Source of the DNA: Methanolobus sp. UBA474
Lineage (GTDB): Archaea > Halobacteriota > Methanosarcinia > Methanosarcinales > Methanosarcinaceae
Assembly (NCBI GenBank): GCA_002501695.1
Contig: DANZ01000004.1
Location: 1-6,273, forward strand
Reading direction: 5' to 3'
DNA length: 6,273 bases
Shown: positions 1-6,273 of the stretch, piece after piece
How the letters are laid out: every line of letters begins with the position of its first letter
Position numbering within the stretch: the stretch's first letter is position 1
Translations under genes and position numbers: made by a program
Notes under the pieces: model-generated
Database searches by the model: none
What the model saw: the letters and a program-made list of their open reading frames with translations, nothing else
What the model was told of the DNA's origin: nothing

Positions 1-1281
1 GTACAAAACTTTGTTTCTGCAGCTGTTGGTATTACCACAATTTTGGTTCTTATCAGAGGTTTCACACGCAAAAATACAGAACACCTAGGTAATTTCTGGG
101 TAGATATGACCCGTTCCATCCTTTACATCCTTCTTCCATTCTCAGTGATCCTCTCTATATTATTAGTTTCTCAGGGTGTTGTACAGACCTTTGATCCGTA
201 TGCAACCGTTCAAACATTGGAAGGACCATCTCAAACCATACCTCTTGGCCCGGTGGCATCACAAGTGGCTATAAAGATGCTGGGTTCGAATGGAGGTGGA
301 TTCTTCAACGCGAACTCTGCGCATCCCTTTGAAAATCCCTCCGGTATCACCAATTTTTTGCAAATGCTGTCGATATTGCTACTGCCAATGTCCCTTGTTT
401 TTGCTTTTGGGTACATGGTCAGAAATTTCAAACAGGGTGTGGCCATATTTTCAGTGATGATGGTGCTGCTGCTAATGGGTTTAGGAGTGGCTTTATGGTC
501 AGAGAATCAACCTGATCCCATGATAGAGGAACTTGGTGTTTCCGGCGAGAATATGGAAGGTAAAGAAATCAGGTTCGGAGTCGTTGGATCTGTTCTGTGG
601 GGTGTGGCAACGACAGCAGTCTCAAACGGTGGTGTCAACTCCATGCATGACAGCGTAATGCCTCTGACAGGACTGGTATACCTGTTTAACATGGGTACGG
701 GTGAAGTGATTTTGGGAGGACTGGGTGTAGGATTAGCCGGAATGCTGTTCTATGTTATTTTGACTATGTTCATCGCCGGGCTGATGATAGGCAGAACTCC
801 TGAGTTCCTTGGTAAAAAACTGGGTCCGGATGAGATGAAACTTGCCCTTATACCTCTTATATTGCCTCCAGCAGCGATTCTCATCTTTTCGGCTGTTGCC
901 GTATCAGTGCCCGAAGGTTTGTCCGGCATTAGCAATCCTGGATCACATGGCCTGTCTGAAATATTATATGCCTATTTTTCAGCGGTGGGTAACAACGGCT
1001 CGGCATTCGCAGGATTAAGTGCCAACACAGTATATTATAACCTTACAACAGGGTTTGGAATACTGATTGGCCGTTTTGCTACCATAATCCCTGCAATTGC
1101 CATTGCCGGCTCCCTTGCCAAGAAAGGAAAAGTGCCCATAAGCTCGGCAACTTTTCCGACATCAGGACCCATGTTTACAATAATGGTAACTGCAGTGGTC
1201 ATTATTATCGGAGCTCTTACTTACTTCCCTGTATTTGCACTTGGACCTGGACTTGAGCATTTATTGATGCTGGGGAGATGA
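1..1281 (+). CDS. kdpA: Potassium-transporting ATPase subunit KdpA (5'-partial)
   Basis: KdpA is the polytopic membrane subunit that binds and passes K+ in the high-affinity KdpFABC pump. The reading frame is open from base 1 (VQNFVSAAVGI...), so the gene starts upstream; the TTG at 43 is not its start. 426 residues are present against about 557 in E. coli, so roughly the first 130 are missing. Three of the four selectivity-filter loops are visible: GSNGGGFFNANS (about 283-318), TTAVSNGGVNSMHDS (about 610-654) and NNGSAFAGLSAN (about 991-1026). The conserved GPVASQ.AIKMLG, HPFENP, NMEGKE.RFG, FIAGLMIGRTPE(F/Y)LGKK and FALGPGLEHL segments also match. Several hydrophobic helices span the protein. 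It ends with TGA at 1279-1281, 23 nt before kdpB. Family identity is certain; whether the missing N-terminus is intact cannot be judged. Confidence 0.97.
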   Translation, partial: VQNFVSAAVGITTILVLIRGFTRKNTEHLGNFWVDMTRSILYILLPFSVILSILLVSQGVVQTFDPYATVQTLEGPSQTIPLGPVASQVAIKMLGSNGGGFFNANSAHPFENPSGITNFLQMLSILLLPMSLVFAFGYMVRNFKQGVAIFSVMMVLLLMGLGVALWSENQPDPMIEELGVSGENMEGKEIRFGVVGSVLWGVATTAVSNGGVNSMHDSVMPLTGLVYLFNMGTGEVILGGLGVGLAGMLFYVILTMFIAGLMIGRTPEFLGKKLGPDEMKLALIPLILPPAAILIFSAVAVSVPEGLSGISNPGSHGLSEILYAYFSAVGNNGSAFAGLSANTVYYNLTTGFGILIGRFATIIPAIAIAGSLAKKGKVPISSATFPTSGPMFTIMVTAVVIIIGALTYFPVFALGPGLEHLLMLGR

Positions 1282-1293
1282 ATTTAATTTAAA

Positions 1294-1300
1294 GAGGTGA
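1294..1300 (+). promoter_or_regulatory. Shine-Dalgarno site of kdpB
   Basis: GAGGTGA is a strong complement to the 3' end of 16S rRNA (the CACCUCC region). It lies in the 23-nt kdpA-kdpB gap, 4 nt before the ATG at 1305. It fixes the kdpB start and implies independent ribosome loading on this cistron. The rest of the gap is AT-rich and too short to be a convincing promoter. Confidence 0.8.
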
Positions 1301-1304
1301 GGAT

Positions 1305-3356
1305 ATGAAAGAAGGAACTTCAGGTATATTCCAGAAAAAGATCCTTTTGGAAGCTTTTAAAGGATCATTCTCTAGATTAAATCCCATCCAGCTGATCAGG
1401 AATCCTGTAATGCTAATTGTGGAGATTGGTGCTCTTATTGCAACTCTGCTGACCATTGCAGCCATATTTGAAGGTACGGACATATTCTTTGACATTCAGA
1501 TCACGGTATGGCTGTGGTTCACTGTCCTGTTTGCAAACTTTGCCGAAGCAATAGCTGAAAGCCAGGGCAAGGCCAGGGCAGAATCGCTTAAGCAAACCCG
1601 CAGTGAAGCAGTGGCAAAGAAAATACATGACGACGGGAGTGTATCCGAAGTATCGGCACTGTCACTGAAAAAGAAGGACATGGTCCTCATTGGAGAAGGA
1701 GAAATCATACCCAGTGATGGAGATATTATCGAAGGTACGGCGCTAGTAGATGAATCAGCCATCACGGGAGAATCTGCTCCAGTGGTGAGGGAATCGGGTG
1801 GCGATAAATGCGGAGTGACCGGAGGTACTAAGTTACTTTCAGGAACAATTAAAGTTCGCATCACGGTAGACCCCGGTCACACTTTCCTTGACAATATGAT
1901 AAACATGGTCGAAAGTGCAAAACGGCAGAAAACACCCAATGAAAGAGCACTTGAACTTTTGCTCATCGGTTTAACGGCACTGTTTCTTGCAGTGGTGATC
2001 ACCTTGAGGGCTTTTTCCGGTTACATGGGAATATCGATCTCCATACCCATCTTAATAGCTTTACTTGTATGCCTCATGCCCACTACCATCGGGGCACTTT
2101 TACCGGCTATCGGTATTGCGGGCATGGATAGACTACTTCAGCACAATGTGGTTGCTTTGAGTGGCCGGGCAGTGGAAGCAGCAGGAGATGTAAGTGTGGT
2201 GCTGCTGGATAAGACAGGGACCATTACATTGGGAAACAGGATGGCCACAGAATTCATTCCTGCAGCAGGCATTGGACTGAAAGATCTTATGGAAGCTTCC
2301 CTTATGTCATCCCTTGCAGATGAAACTCCCGAGGGAAGGAGTATAGTCAAACTGGCCAAAACGGACTTGGACATTCGAGGAAAGGATATACATCCTCCGG
2401 AGTCATCTCATTTTGTTCCTTTCACACCGGAAACACGTATGAGTGGGGTTGATATCGGGTCAAGGAAAATCCGGAAAGGTTCTGCAGCTGCCATCGAAGA
2501 TTTTGTCCGGTCAAACGGCGGGAGTGTAACCGATGAAATGCAAAGTATAATCCGGGAAATATCACAAAAGGGGGACACGCCTCTTGCAGTAGCCGATGAT
2601 ACCGGTATCCTGGGGGTTATAAGATTAAAGGATATTGTAAAAAAAGGTATCAATCAAAGGTTATTGCAGCTTCGGCACATGGGCATTAAATCAATAATGA
2701 TCACAGGTGACAATCCTCTCACTGCTGCATCCATTGCTGCGGAAGCAGGTGTTGATGACTTTGTGGCTGAGGCAAAACCTGAATCCAAATTAGCGATGAT
2801 ACGCAGGTATCAATCAGGAGACTACCAGTATCTTGTAGCTATGATAGGTGATGGGACCAATGACGCGCCGGCTCTTGCGCAGGCAGACGTTGCAGTTGCC
2901 ATGAGCGCCGGGACTTCGGCAGCAAGGGAGGCTGCGAATATGGTGGACCTTGATTCTTCCCCTTCCAAGTTACTGGACATTGTTGAAATAGGTAAGGAGA
3001 TACTCATAACCAGGGGTGCATTGACAACTTTCAGCATAGCGAACGATGTGGCCAAGTATTTCGCCATCATCCCTGCAATATTCTCCGTTGCTTATCCGCA
3101 ACTTGGTGTCCTGAATATAATGGGGCTTTCAACACCTTCAAGCGCAGTGCTGTCTGCAGTTATTTTCAACGCCATTGTAATACCATTGCTGATCCCCCTG
3201 GCTCTTAAGGGCGTTAAGTATCGTGCGACTTCTTCAGTGTCGCAGTTGCTGGCCATGAACATTCTGATCTATGGCCTGGGTGGTCTCATTATTCCATTCG
3301 CCGGAATCAAGCTGATAGATTTCCTGATCACTTTATCAGGTGCTGTAGGGGGTTAA
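1305..3356 (+). CDS. kdpB: Potassium-transporting P-type ATPase, ATP-binding subunit KdpB
   Basis: KdpB is the P-type ATPase subunit that hydrolyses ATP to drive K+ import through KdpA. At 683 residues it is full length (E. coli has 682). Domains in order: first membrane helices with the conserved RNPVMLIVEIGA (about 32-43) and WLWFTVLFANFAEAIAE; actuator domain with TGES at 154-157; TM4 with CLMPTTIG (Pro259); phosphorylation domain with DKTGT, Asp302 being the predicted phospho-aspartate; nucleotide-binding domain with VPFTPETRMSG (Phe373) and KGS (Lys391); hinge motif GDGTNDAPAL (515-524); and TM5 with SIANDVAKYFAIIPA. In TM5, Asp581 and Lys584 correspond to the E. coli D583/K586 pair that couples ATPase and transport. 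Ser157 of TGES matches E. coli Ser162, known as an inhibitory phosphorylation site. No key residue is missing. The ATG start is supported by the GAGGTGA site just upstream; kdpC follows after 3 nt. Confidence 0.99.
   Translation: MKEGTSGIFQKKILLEAFKGSFSRLNPIQLIRNPVMLIVEIGALIATLLTIAAIFEGTDIFFDIQITVWLWFTVLFANFAEAIAESQGKARAESLKQTRSEAVAKKIHDDGSVSEVSALSLKKKDMVLIGEGEIIPSDGDIIEGTALVDESAITGESAPVVRESGGDKCGVTGGTKLLSGTIKVRITVDPGHTFLDNMINMVESAKRQKTPNERALELLLIGLTALFLAVVITLRAFSGYMGISISIPILIALLVCLMPTTIGALLPAIGIAGMDRLLQHNVVALSGRAVEAAGDVSVVLLDKTGTITLGNRMATEFIPAAGIGLKDLMEASLMSSLADETPEGRSIVKLAKTDLDIRGKDIHPPESSHFVPFTPETRMSGVDIGSRKIRKGSAAAIEDFVRSNGGSVTDEMQSIIREISQKGDTPLAVADDTGILGVIRLKDIVKKGINQRLLQLRHMGIKSIMITGDNPLTAASIAAEAGVDDFVAEAKPESKLAMIRRYQSGDYQYLVAMIGDGTNDAPALAQADVAVAMSAGTSAAREAANMVDLDSSPSKLLDIVEIGKEILITRGALTTFSIANDVAKYFAIIPAIFSVAYPQLGVLNIMGLSTPSSAVLSAVIFNAIVIPLLIPLALKGVKYRATSSVSQLLAMNILIYGLGGLIIPFAGIKLIDFLITLSGAVGG
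3347..3353 (+). promoter_or_regulatory. Weak Shine-Dalgarno-like site before kdpC
   Basis: AGGGGGT sits at the very end of kdpB, 6 nt before the TTG proposed as the kdpC start. It is a partial anti-SD match only. With the 3-nt kdpB-kdpC gap it suggests translation of kdpC largely by coupling to kdpB termination. It supports the TTG because an in-frame stop (the kdpB TAA) lies two codons upstream and no ATG or GTG intervenes. Confidence 0.45.
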
Positions 3357-3359
3357 ATA

Positions 3360-3923
3360 TTGAAGGAAATCAAGAATGCTATTTTAATATTTGCAGTATT
3401 CTCTATAATATTAGGTATCATCTATCCTGTTGTCATTACAGGCATATCTCAGGTGGCATTTCCTCATCAGGCCAACGGGAACCTGATAACCGAGAACGGG
3501 AACGTTATAGGTTCCGAGCTTATCGGACAGAACTTTAGCAGTCCTGAGTATTTCCATGGAAGACCTTCTGCCGTAGATTATGATCCGATTATTTCCGGCG
3601 GGTCTAATCTGGGGCCCACGAACCAGGAATTGATGGATCGGATCGATAAGAGGATACAGAAGATAAAACTTGAAGAGTCTTTGCCATCCAATTTCACAGT
3701 TCCGAGTGATATGGTTCTCTCTTCCGGCAGCGGGCTGGAAGGATATATCTATGTGGATTCTGCCAGGCTACAGGTTCCAAGGATTGCAAAAGCCAGAGAA
3801 CTTAGCGAAACAGAGGTGGAAAAAGTCATCGATAACAACATAGAAAGCCCCTGGCTGGGAACAGGAAGCCCGATGGTGAATGTCTTGAAACTCAATCTAG
3901 ATTTAGACAATCTAAGGAAGTGA
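3360..3923 (+). CDS. kdpC: Potassium-transporting ATPase subunit KdpC
   Basis: KdpC is the single-span subunit that contacts KdpA and KdpB and is needed for a stable, high-affinity Kdp complex; its exact role is debated. At 187 residues it is the usual size (E. coli about 190). One N-terminal membrane helix (about residues 6-30) precedes a soluble domain. Family motifs are QANGNLI (37-43), GSELIGQNF (51-59), YFHGRPSA (64-71), SGGSNLGPTN (79-88), VPSDMVLSSGSGLE (114-127), LQVPRIAKAREL (137-148) and VNVLKLNLDLD (173-183). The start is TTG at 3360-3362; the kdpB stop is in the same frame at 3354-3356, so no longer form exists, and starting later would remove the membrane helix. The segment after SGSGL reads EGYIYVDSARLQ, where E. 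coli has DNNITPQAAAWQ: equal length but divergent. The TGA stop at 3921-3923 abuts or overlaps the kdpD start. Confidence 0.97.
   Translation: MKEIKNAILIFAVFSIILGIIYPVVITGISQVAFPHQANGNLITENGNVIGSELIGQNFSSPEYFHGRPSAVDYDPIISGGSNLGPTNQELMDRIDKRIQKIKLEESLPSNFTVPSDMVLSSGSGLEGYIYVDSARLQVPRIAKARELSETEVEKVIDNNIESPWLGTGSPMVNVLKLNLDLDNLRK
3916..3923 (+). promoter_or_regulatory. Shine-Dalgarno site of kdpD
   Basis: GGAAGTGA differs from the ideal GGAGGTGA by one base and ends 2 nt before the ATG at 3926. The kdpC stop codon is embedded in it. The GTG at 3920 lies inside this site, so ATG 3926 is the better start, although GTG 3920 (4-nt GTGA overlap with kdpC) cannot be ruled out. Either arrangement implies translational coupling to kdpC. 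Confidence 0.6.
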
Positions 3924-3925
3924 AA

Positions 3926-5899
3926 ATGAAAGAAGATTACAGGAGACCGGATCCTGATGAGCTCTTAAATTCACTGAAAGAAGAGGAAGAGAAAAGAGAG
4001 ATAAACAGGGGCTACCTGAAAATCTTTTTGGGATACGTAGCAGGTGTTGGTAAAACATACCGGATGCTTAGCGAGGCTCAGGTTCTTAAAGAAAAACAAA
4101 GAGACATTGTAGTGGGTATAGTTGAAACCCATGGCAGGGCAGAGACAGAAGAACTTCTTGAGAGTATGGAAACCATCCCCAGACTAAGAATAGACTACAG
4201 AGGAATTGTACTCGAAGAACTTGATATCGATGCTGTTTTAGAACGAAAACCCTCTTATGTGCTCGTGGATGAACTCGCCCACACAAACGCCCCCGGTTCC
4301 CGCCATACAAAGCGCTGCCAGGATGTGGAAGAATTACTTAATGCCGGCATAAATGTCTACTCCACATTGAATATACAGCACATCGAAAGCATTAACGATA
4401 TTGTCCAGCAGATCACCGGAGTTGAAGTAAAAGAGACTGTTCCTGACAGGATCATTGAATTGGCAGATAAGATCGAAGTAGTTGATCTGCCCATTGAAGA
4501 ATTGATAGAGCGGTTAAATGAAGGCAAAGTGTACGTGCCCGAGAGGGCAAAAAAAGCCATGAGTAATTTTTTTACTGAGAAAAATCTGATAGCACTACGT
4601 GAAACGACTCTGCGGTACGCAACCCGGCATGTAGATTACGAAATGGGGCACTATCTGAAGAAAGAGAAAATAATGGGGCCCTGGGATACAAGCAGCCGGA
4701 TAATGGCGTGTATAAGCTCCAGCCCCTCTTCAAGAAAGATAATTCGCATAGCACATCGTTTTTCCCATTTGTACAATGTTGAATGGTTTGCAGTGTATGT
4801 GGAACCTTATGCTGATCTAAGGATGACAGATGAATCAAGGCGACAGCTGGAGAAGAACCTAGAACTTGCTGAAGAACTGGATGGGAAAACAATCCGCTTA
4901 AAGGGTTCTATCGCAAATGAAATTGTATCCTTTGCAAGCTCAAAGAACATATCGCTTATTTTGCTGGGCCACTCTCGCAGGTCCCGATTGCAGGAACTTC
5001 TGGAGGGTTCTGTGATCAATAAAGTAATTCAAAAAACTGCTGCACAGATCCTGATAGTAGAGAACAAAAGGGAATTTAACATAGATGCCGAAAATCCAAA
5101 AATAACAAAGGATGGCAATGAGCAGTCTTTCTGGGAATCCTATGCTATGAGTTTTTCCACAATTGGCTTTACCACCATTATCTGTTTACTGCTGCGGCCT
5201 TTTATTGAAGCAGTGAACATTCCCATGATATTCATTATACCCGTCATCTTCACGGGTTTGATCTCGGGAAAAAAAGCGGGTATACTAGCTTCTTTGCTTG
5301 CGGTCGCATCTTTTGATCTTTTCTTTGTGCCACCTTTCTATACATTCAATGTTGCAGATGTGCGTTTCATTCCTACGTTCCTGGTTTTACTCCTTGTAGG
5401 AATTATAACAAGTCTGCTTGCTGACACCGTGAAAAAACAGGTTGAATACACCCGGCAACGTGAAACTTTTATATCCTCACTGCATGATTTTACTAAAGGT
5501 CTTTTGGTTTTACAGGATTTGCCCAGCATTCTGGAAAGGATTACAAGATACGTGTCTGAGTCCTTTAATTATGATGTCGTCATTCTCTTGCCTGATGAGA
5601 ACAGAAAATTAAATGTGGTTTCAAGTTCCGTGGACAAAGAAAGTTTTGACGATCATGAGACAGCTGTTTCCAGCTGGGCTTTTGAACATGACAAAGCCGC
5701 AGGTTTCGGGACAGAGACTCTTTCTTCATCGAGATGGTACCATGTACCCCTTAAAGTTCATGACGGGATATTGGGTATAATGTCCATTGATTCTCACAAC
5801 AGCATGAATAGTGAACAGAGGAATCTGCTAGATTCATTTGCAAATGTAGTTTCACTGGCACTGTTAAATGCTCTCAATAGGAATATGCGAAATAGATGA
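3926..5899 (+). CDS. kdpD: KdpD-type sensor protein lacking the histidine-kinase domains
   Basis: In bacteria KdpD is the membrane sensor kinase that switches on kdp expression at low K+ through KdpE. This protein has 657 residues from the ATG (659 from the alternative GTG at 3920), against 894 in E. coli. Visible parts: KdpD N-terminal nucleotide-binding domain with Walker A GYVAGVGKT (about 36-44) and Walker-B-like VLVDELAHTNAPGSRH (about 112-127); a USP domain (about 257-380) beginning RIMACISSS and containing WFAVYVE, with ILLGHSRRSR near its end; four membrane helices of the DUF4118 type (about 407-427, 432-448, 452-470, 481-503); a linker helix with KK and RQR; and a GAF domain (about 525-650) with VILLPDENRKL, W.F.H..AAGFGT.TL and LLDSFANVVSLAL. 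It ends NALNRNMRNR, just where E. coli continues into HisKA (SHDLRTPL) and HATPase_c. No H-box, N-box or G-box exists, so it cannot autophosphorylate in the usual way. It may be a natural sensor-only form or a 3' truncation. Family assignment is certain; the function is inferred. Confidence 0.93.
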   Translation: MKEDYRRPDPDELLNSLKEEEEKREINRGYLKIFLGYVAGVGKTYRMLSEAQVLKEKQRDIVVGIVETHGRAETEELLESMETIPRLRIDYRGIVLEELDIDAVLERKPSYVLVDELAHTNAPGSRHTKRCQDVEELLNAGINVYSTLNIQHIESINDIVQQITGVEVKETVPDRIIELADKIEVVDLPIEELIERLNEGKVYVPERAKKAMSNFFTEKNLIALRETTLRYATRHVDYEMGHYLKKEKIMGPWDTSSRIMACISSSPSSRKIIRIAHRFSHLYNVEWFAVYVEPYADLRMTDESRRQLEKNLELAEELDGKTIRLKGSIANEIVSFASSKNISLILLGHSRRSRLQELLEGSVINKVIQKTAAQILIVENKREFNIDAENPKITKDGNEQSFWESYAMSFSTIGFTTIICLLLRPFIEAVNIPMIFIIPVIFTGLISGKKAGILASLLAVASFDLFFVPPFYTFNVADVRFIPTFLVLLLVGIITSLLADTVKKQVEYTRQRETFISSLHDFTKGLLVLQDLPSILERITRYVSESFNYDVVILLPDENRKLNVVSSSVDKESFDDHETAVSSWAFEHDKAAGFGTETLSSSRWYHVPLKVHDGILGIMSIDSHNSMNSEQRNLLDSFANVVSLALLNALNRNMRNR

Positions 5900-5955
5900 A
5901 TTACCTTTTACATCTTTTCAATGGATAAATAAAGATAGAATGACCAGATTGCTGT
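5900..5955. terminator. Convergent intergenic gap, possible T-rich terminators
   Basis: Only 56 nt separate the kdpD stop from the stop of the opposing permease gene. On the + strand, two TTTT runs (5906-5909 and 5915-5918) follow the kdpD stop closely, which would suit an archaeal-type T-tract terminator. On the - strand the complement of about 5923-5940 is also T-rich (TTTATTTATC). No GC-rich hairpin is evident. Assignment as terminators rests on position and base composition only. The gap is too short to hide the missing kinase domain. Confidence 0.3.
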
Positions 5956-6273
5956 TCATTCATATCTTAAAGCATCCAGCGGCCTCATCCTGGAAGCCTT
6001 CCATGCGGGATACATGCCGCCAAGAAGACTTGTCGCTATTCCGAACAGAAAACCTTCCATTACGTAGAACATGCTGGAGAATGTGAGCAGGTATGAAGTG
6101 TTCTTGACTATCAGGGACATTATGACATAACTGCCTCCGATGGTGAGTATCGCTCCTGCCGTACTGGCTATCACTCCGAGGAACAATGCCTCGAGCAGGA
6201 ACATCTTCAGTATATCCTTCCTTGAAGCACCCACAGCTTTCATGATGCCTATCTCCTTTGTCCGCTCCATGGT
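5956..6273 (-). CDS. ABC transporter permease, MacB/FtsX family (C-terminal part)
   Basis: This is the C-terminal end of a FtsX-like permease, the membrane subunit of MacB/LolC/FtsX-type ABC transporters that export or extract lipoproteins, peptides or other substrates, or transmit signals. About 105 residues are present. The frame stays open to the window edge (T then MERTKEIG), so the internal Met at 6270 is not the start and the gene continues beyond 6273. The cytoplasmic motif ERTKEIGIMKAVGASRKDI (residues 2-20 counted from that Met) is the hallmark of the family and precedes the coupling region. It is followed by a long hydrophobic segment (about 22-53), another helix (about 66-88), and the typical C-terminal tail PAWKASRMRPLDALRYE. 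Its stop (TGA, complement of 5956-5958) faces kdpD convergently, so it is not part of the kdp operon. The substrate cannot be inferred; a partner ATPase gene may lie upstream of it, outside the window. Confidence 0.93.
   Translation of the reverse strand, partial: TMERTKEIGIMKAVGASRKDILKMFLLEALFLGVIASTAGAILTIGGSYVIMSLIVKNTSYLLTFSSMFYVMEGFLFGIATSLLGGMYPAWKASRMRPLDALRYE

Noticed and set aside
1282..1293. AT-rich TTTAATTTAAA stretch resembling an archaeal TATA box
   Set aside because: It lies only about 15-20 nt before the kdpB ATG inside a tight operon gap; a promoter here would start transcription at or past the start codon.
1496..1864. 122-codon - strand frame inside kdpB
   Set aside because: It is serine/proline-rich, antisense to the actuator domain of KdpB, has no recognisable motif, and is a by-product of the codon pattern of the real gene.
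4572..4892. 106-codon - strand frame inside kdpD
   Set aside because: Antisense to the KdpD-USP junction, with no recognisable domain or supporting start context.
5900..5955. Possible frameshifted remnant of the missing KdpD kinase domain
   Set aside because: The gap is 56 nt and I see no H-box-like SHDLRTPL or other kinase motif in any frame; there is no space for about 230 missing residues.
5868..6086. 72-codon + strand reading frame overlapping the kdpD end and running into the permease region
   Set aside because: It overlaps kdpD in another frame and is antisense to the clearly recognisable FtsX-type C-terminus; its translation has no family resemblance and is low in plausible structure.
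1..6273. Repeats, insertion-sequence ends, tRNA genes or CRISPR arrays
   Set aside because: Reading through the window I found no repeated spacer-like units, terminal inverted repeats, transposase fragments or tRNA-like segments; nearly every base is inside recognised coding sequence.

Overview
The window covers most of a potassium-uptake operon, kdpA-kdpB-kdpC-kdpD, on the + strand. After it comes the 3' end of an unrelated ABC-transporter permease gene on the - strand. All four kdp genes read cleanly in one direction with gaps of 23 nt, 3 nt and about 2 nt (or a 4-nt overlap), so they are almost certainly cotranscribed. The left edge cuts kdpA, so the operon promoter, the N-terminus of KdpA and any kdpF lie outside the window.

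Layout: 1-1281 is kdpA (5'-truncated, K+ channel-like subunit). 1305-3356 is kdpB (complete P-type ATPase subunit). 3360-3923 is kdpC (complete, TTG start). 3926-5899 is a KdpD-type sensor that has the N-terminal KdpD nucleotide-binding domain, the USP domain, four membrane helices and a GAF domain. It stops where the histidine-kinase domains of E. coli KdpD would begin. 5900-5955 is a short convergent intergenic gap. 5956-6273 is the C-terminal end of a MacB/FtsX-family permease on the - strand, continuing past the right edge.

The genes act together: KdpA carries the selectivity filter, KdpB couples ATP hydrolysis to transport, KdpC stabilises the complex, and the KdpD-like protein presumably senses K+, ATP or a nucleotide second messenger. 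The unusual point is that this sensor has no kinase module and no kdpE response regulator follows it. Control must therefore differ from the classical KdpD/KdpE phosphorelay, or be supplied by genes elsewhere.

Organism: the sequence is moderately AT-rich, with GAGGTGA-type Shine-Dalgarno sites. The overall feel of the Kdp proteins and of the permease (an ERTKEIGIMKAVGASRKD start and a PAWKASRMRPLDALRYE tail) suggests a methanogenic euryarchaeon of the Methanosarcinales type. This is inference from general resemblance, not proof; a bacterium is not excluded. I see no mobile element, CRISPR array, RNA gene or clearly new multi-gene system. The kinase-less KdpD is the item most worth following.
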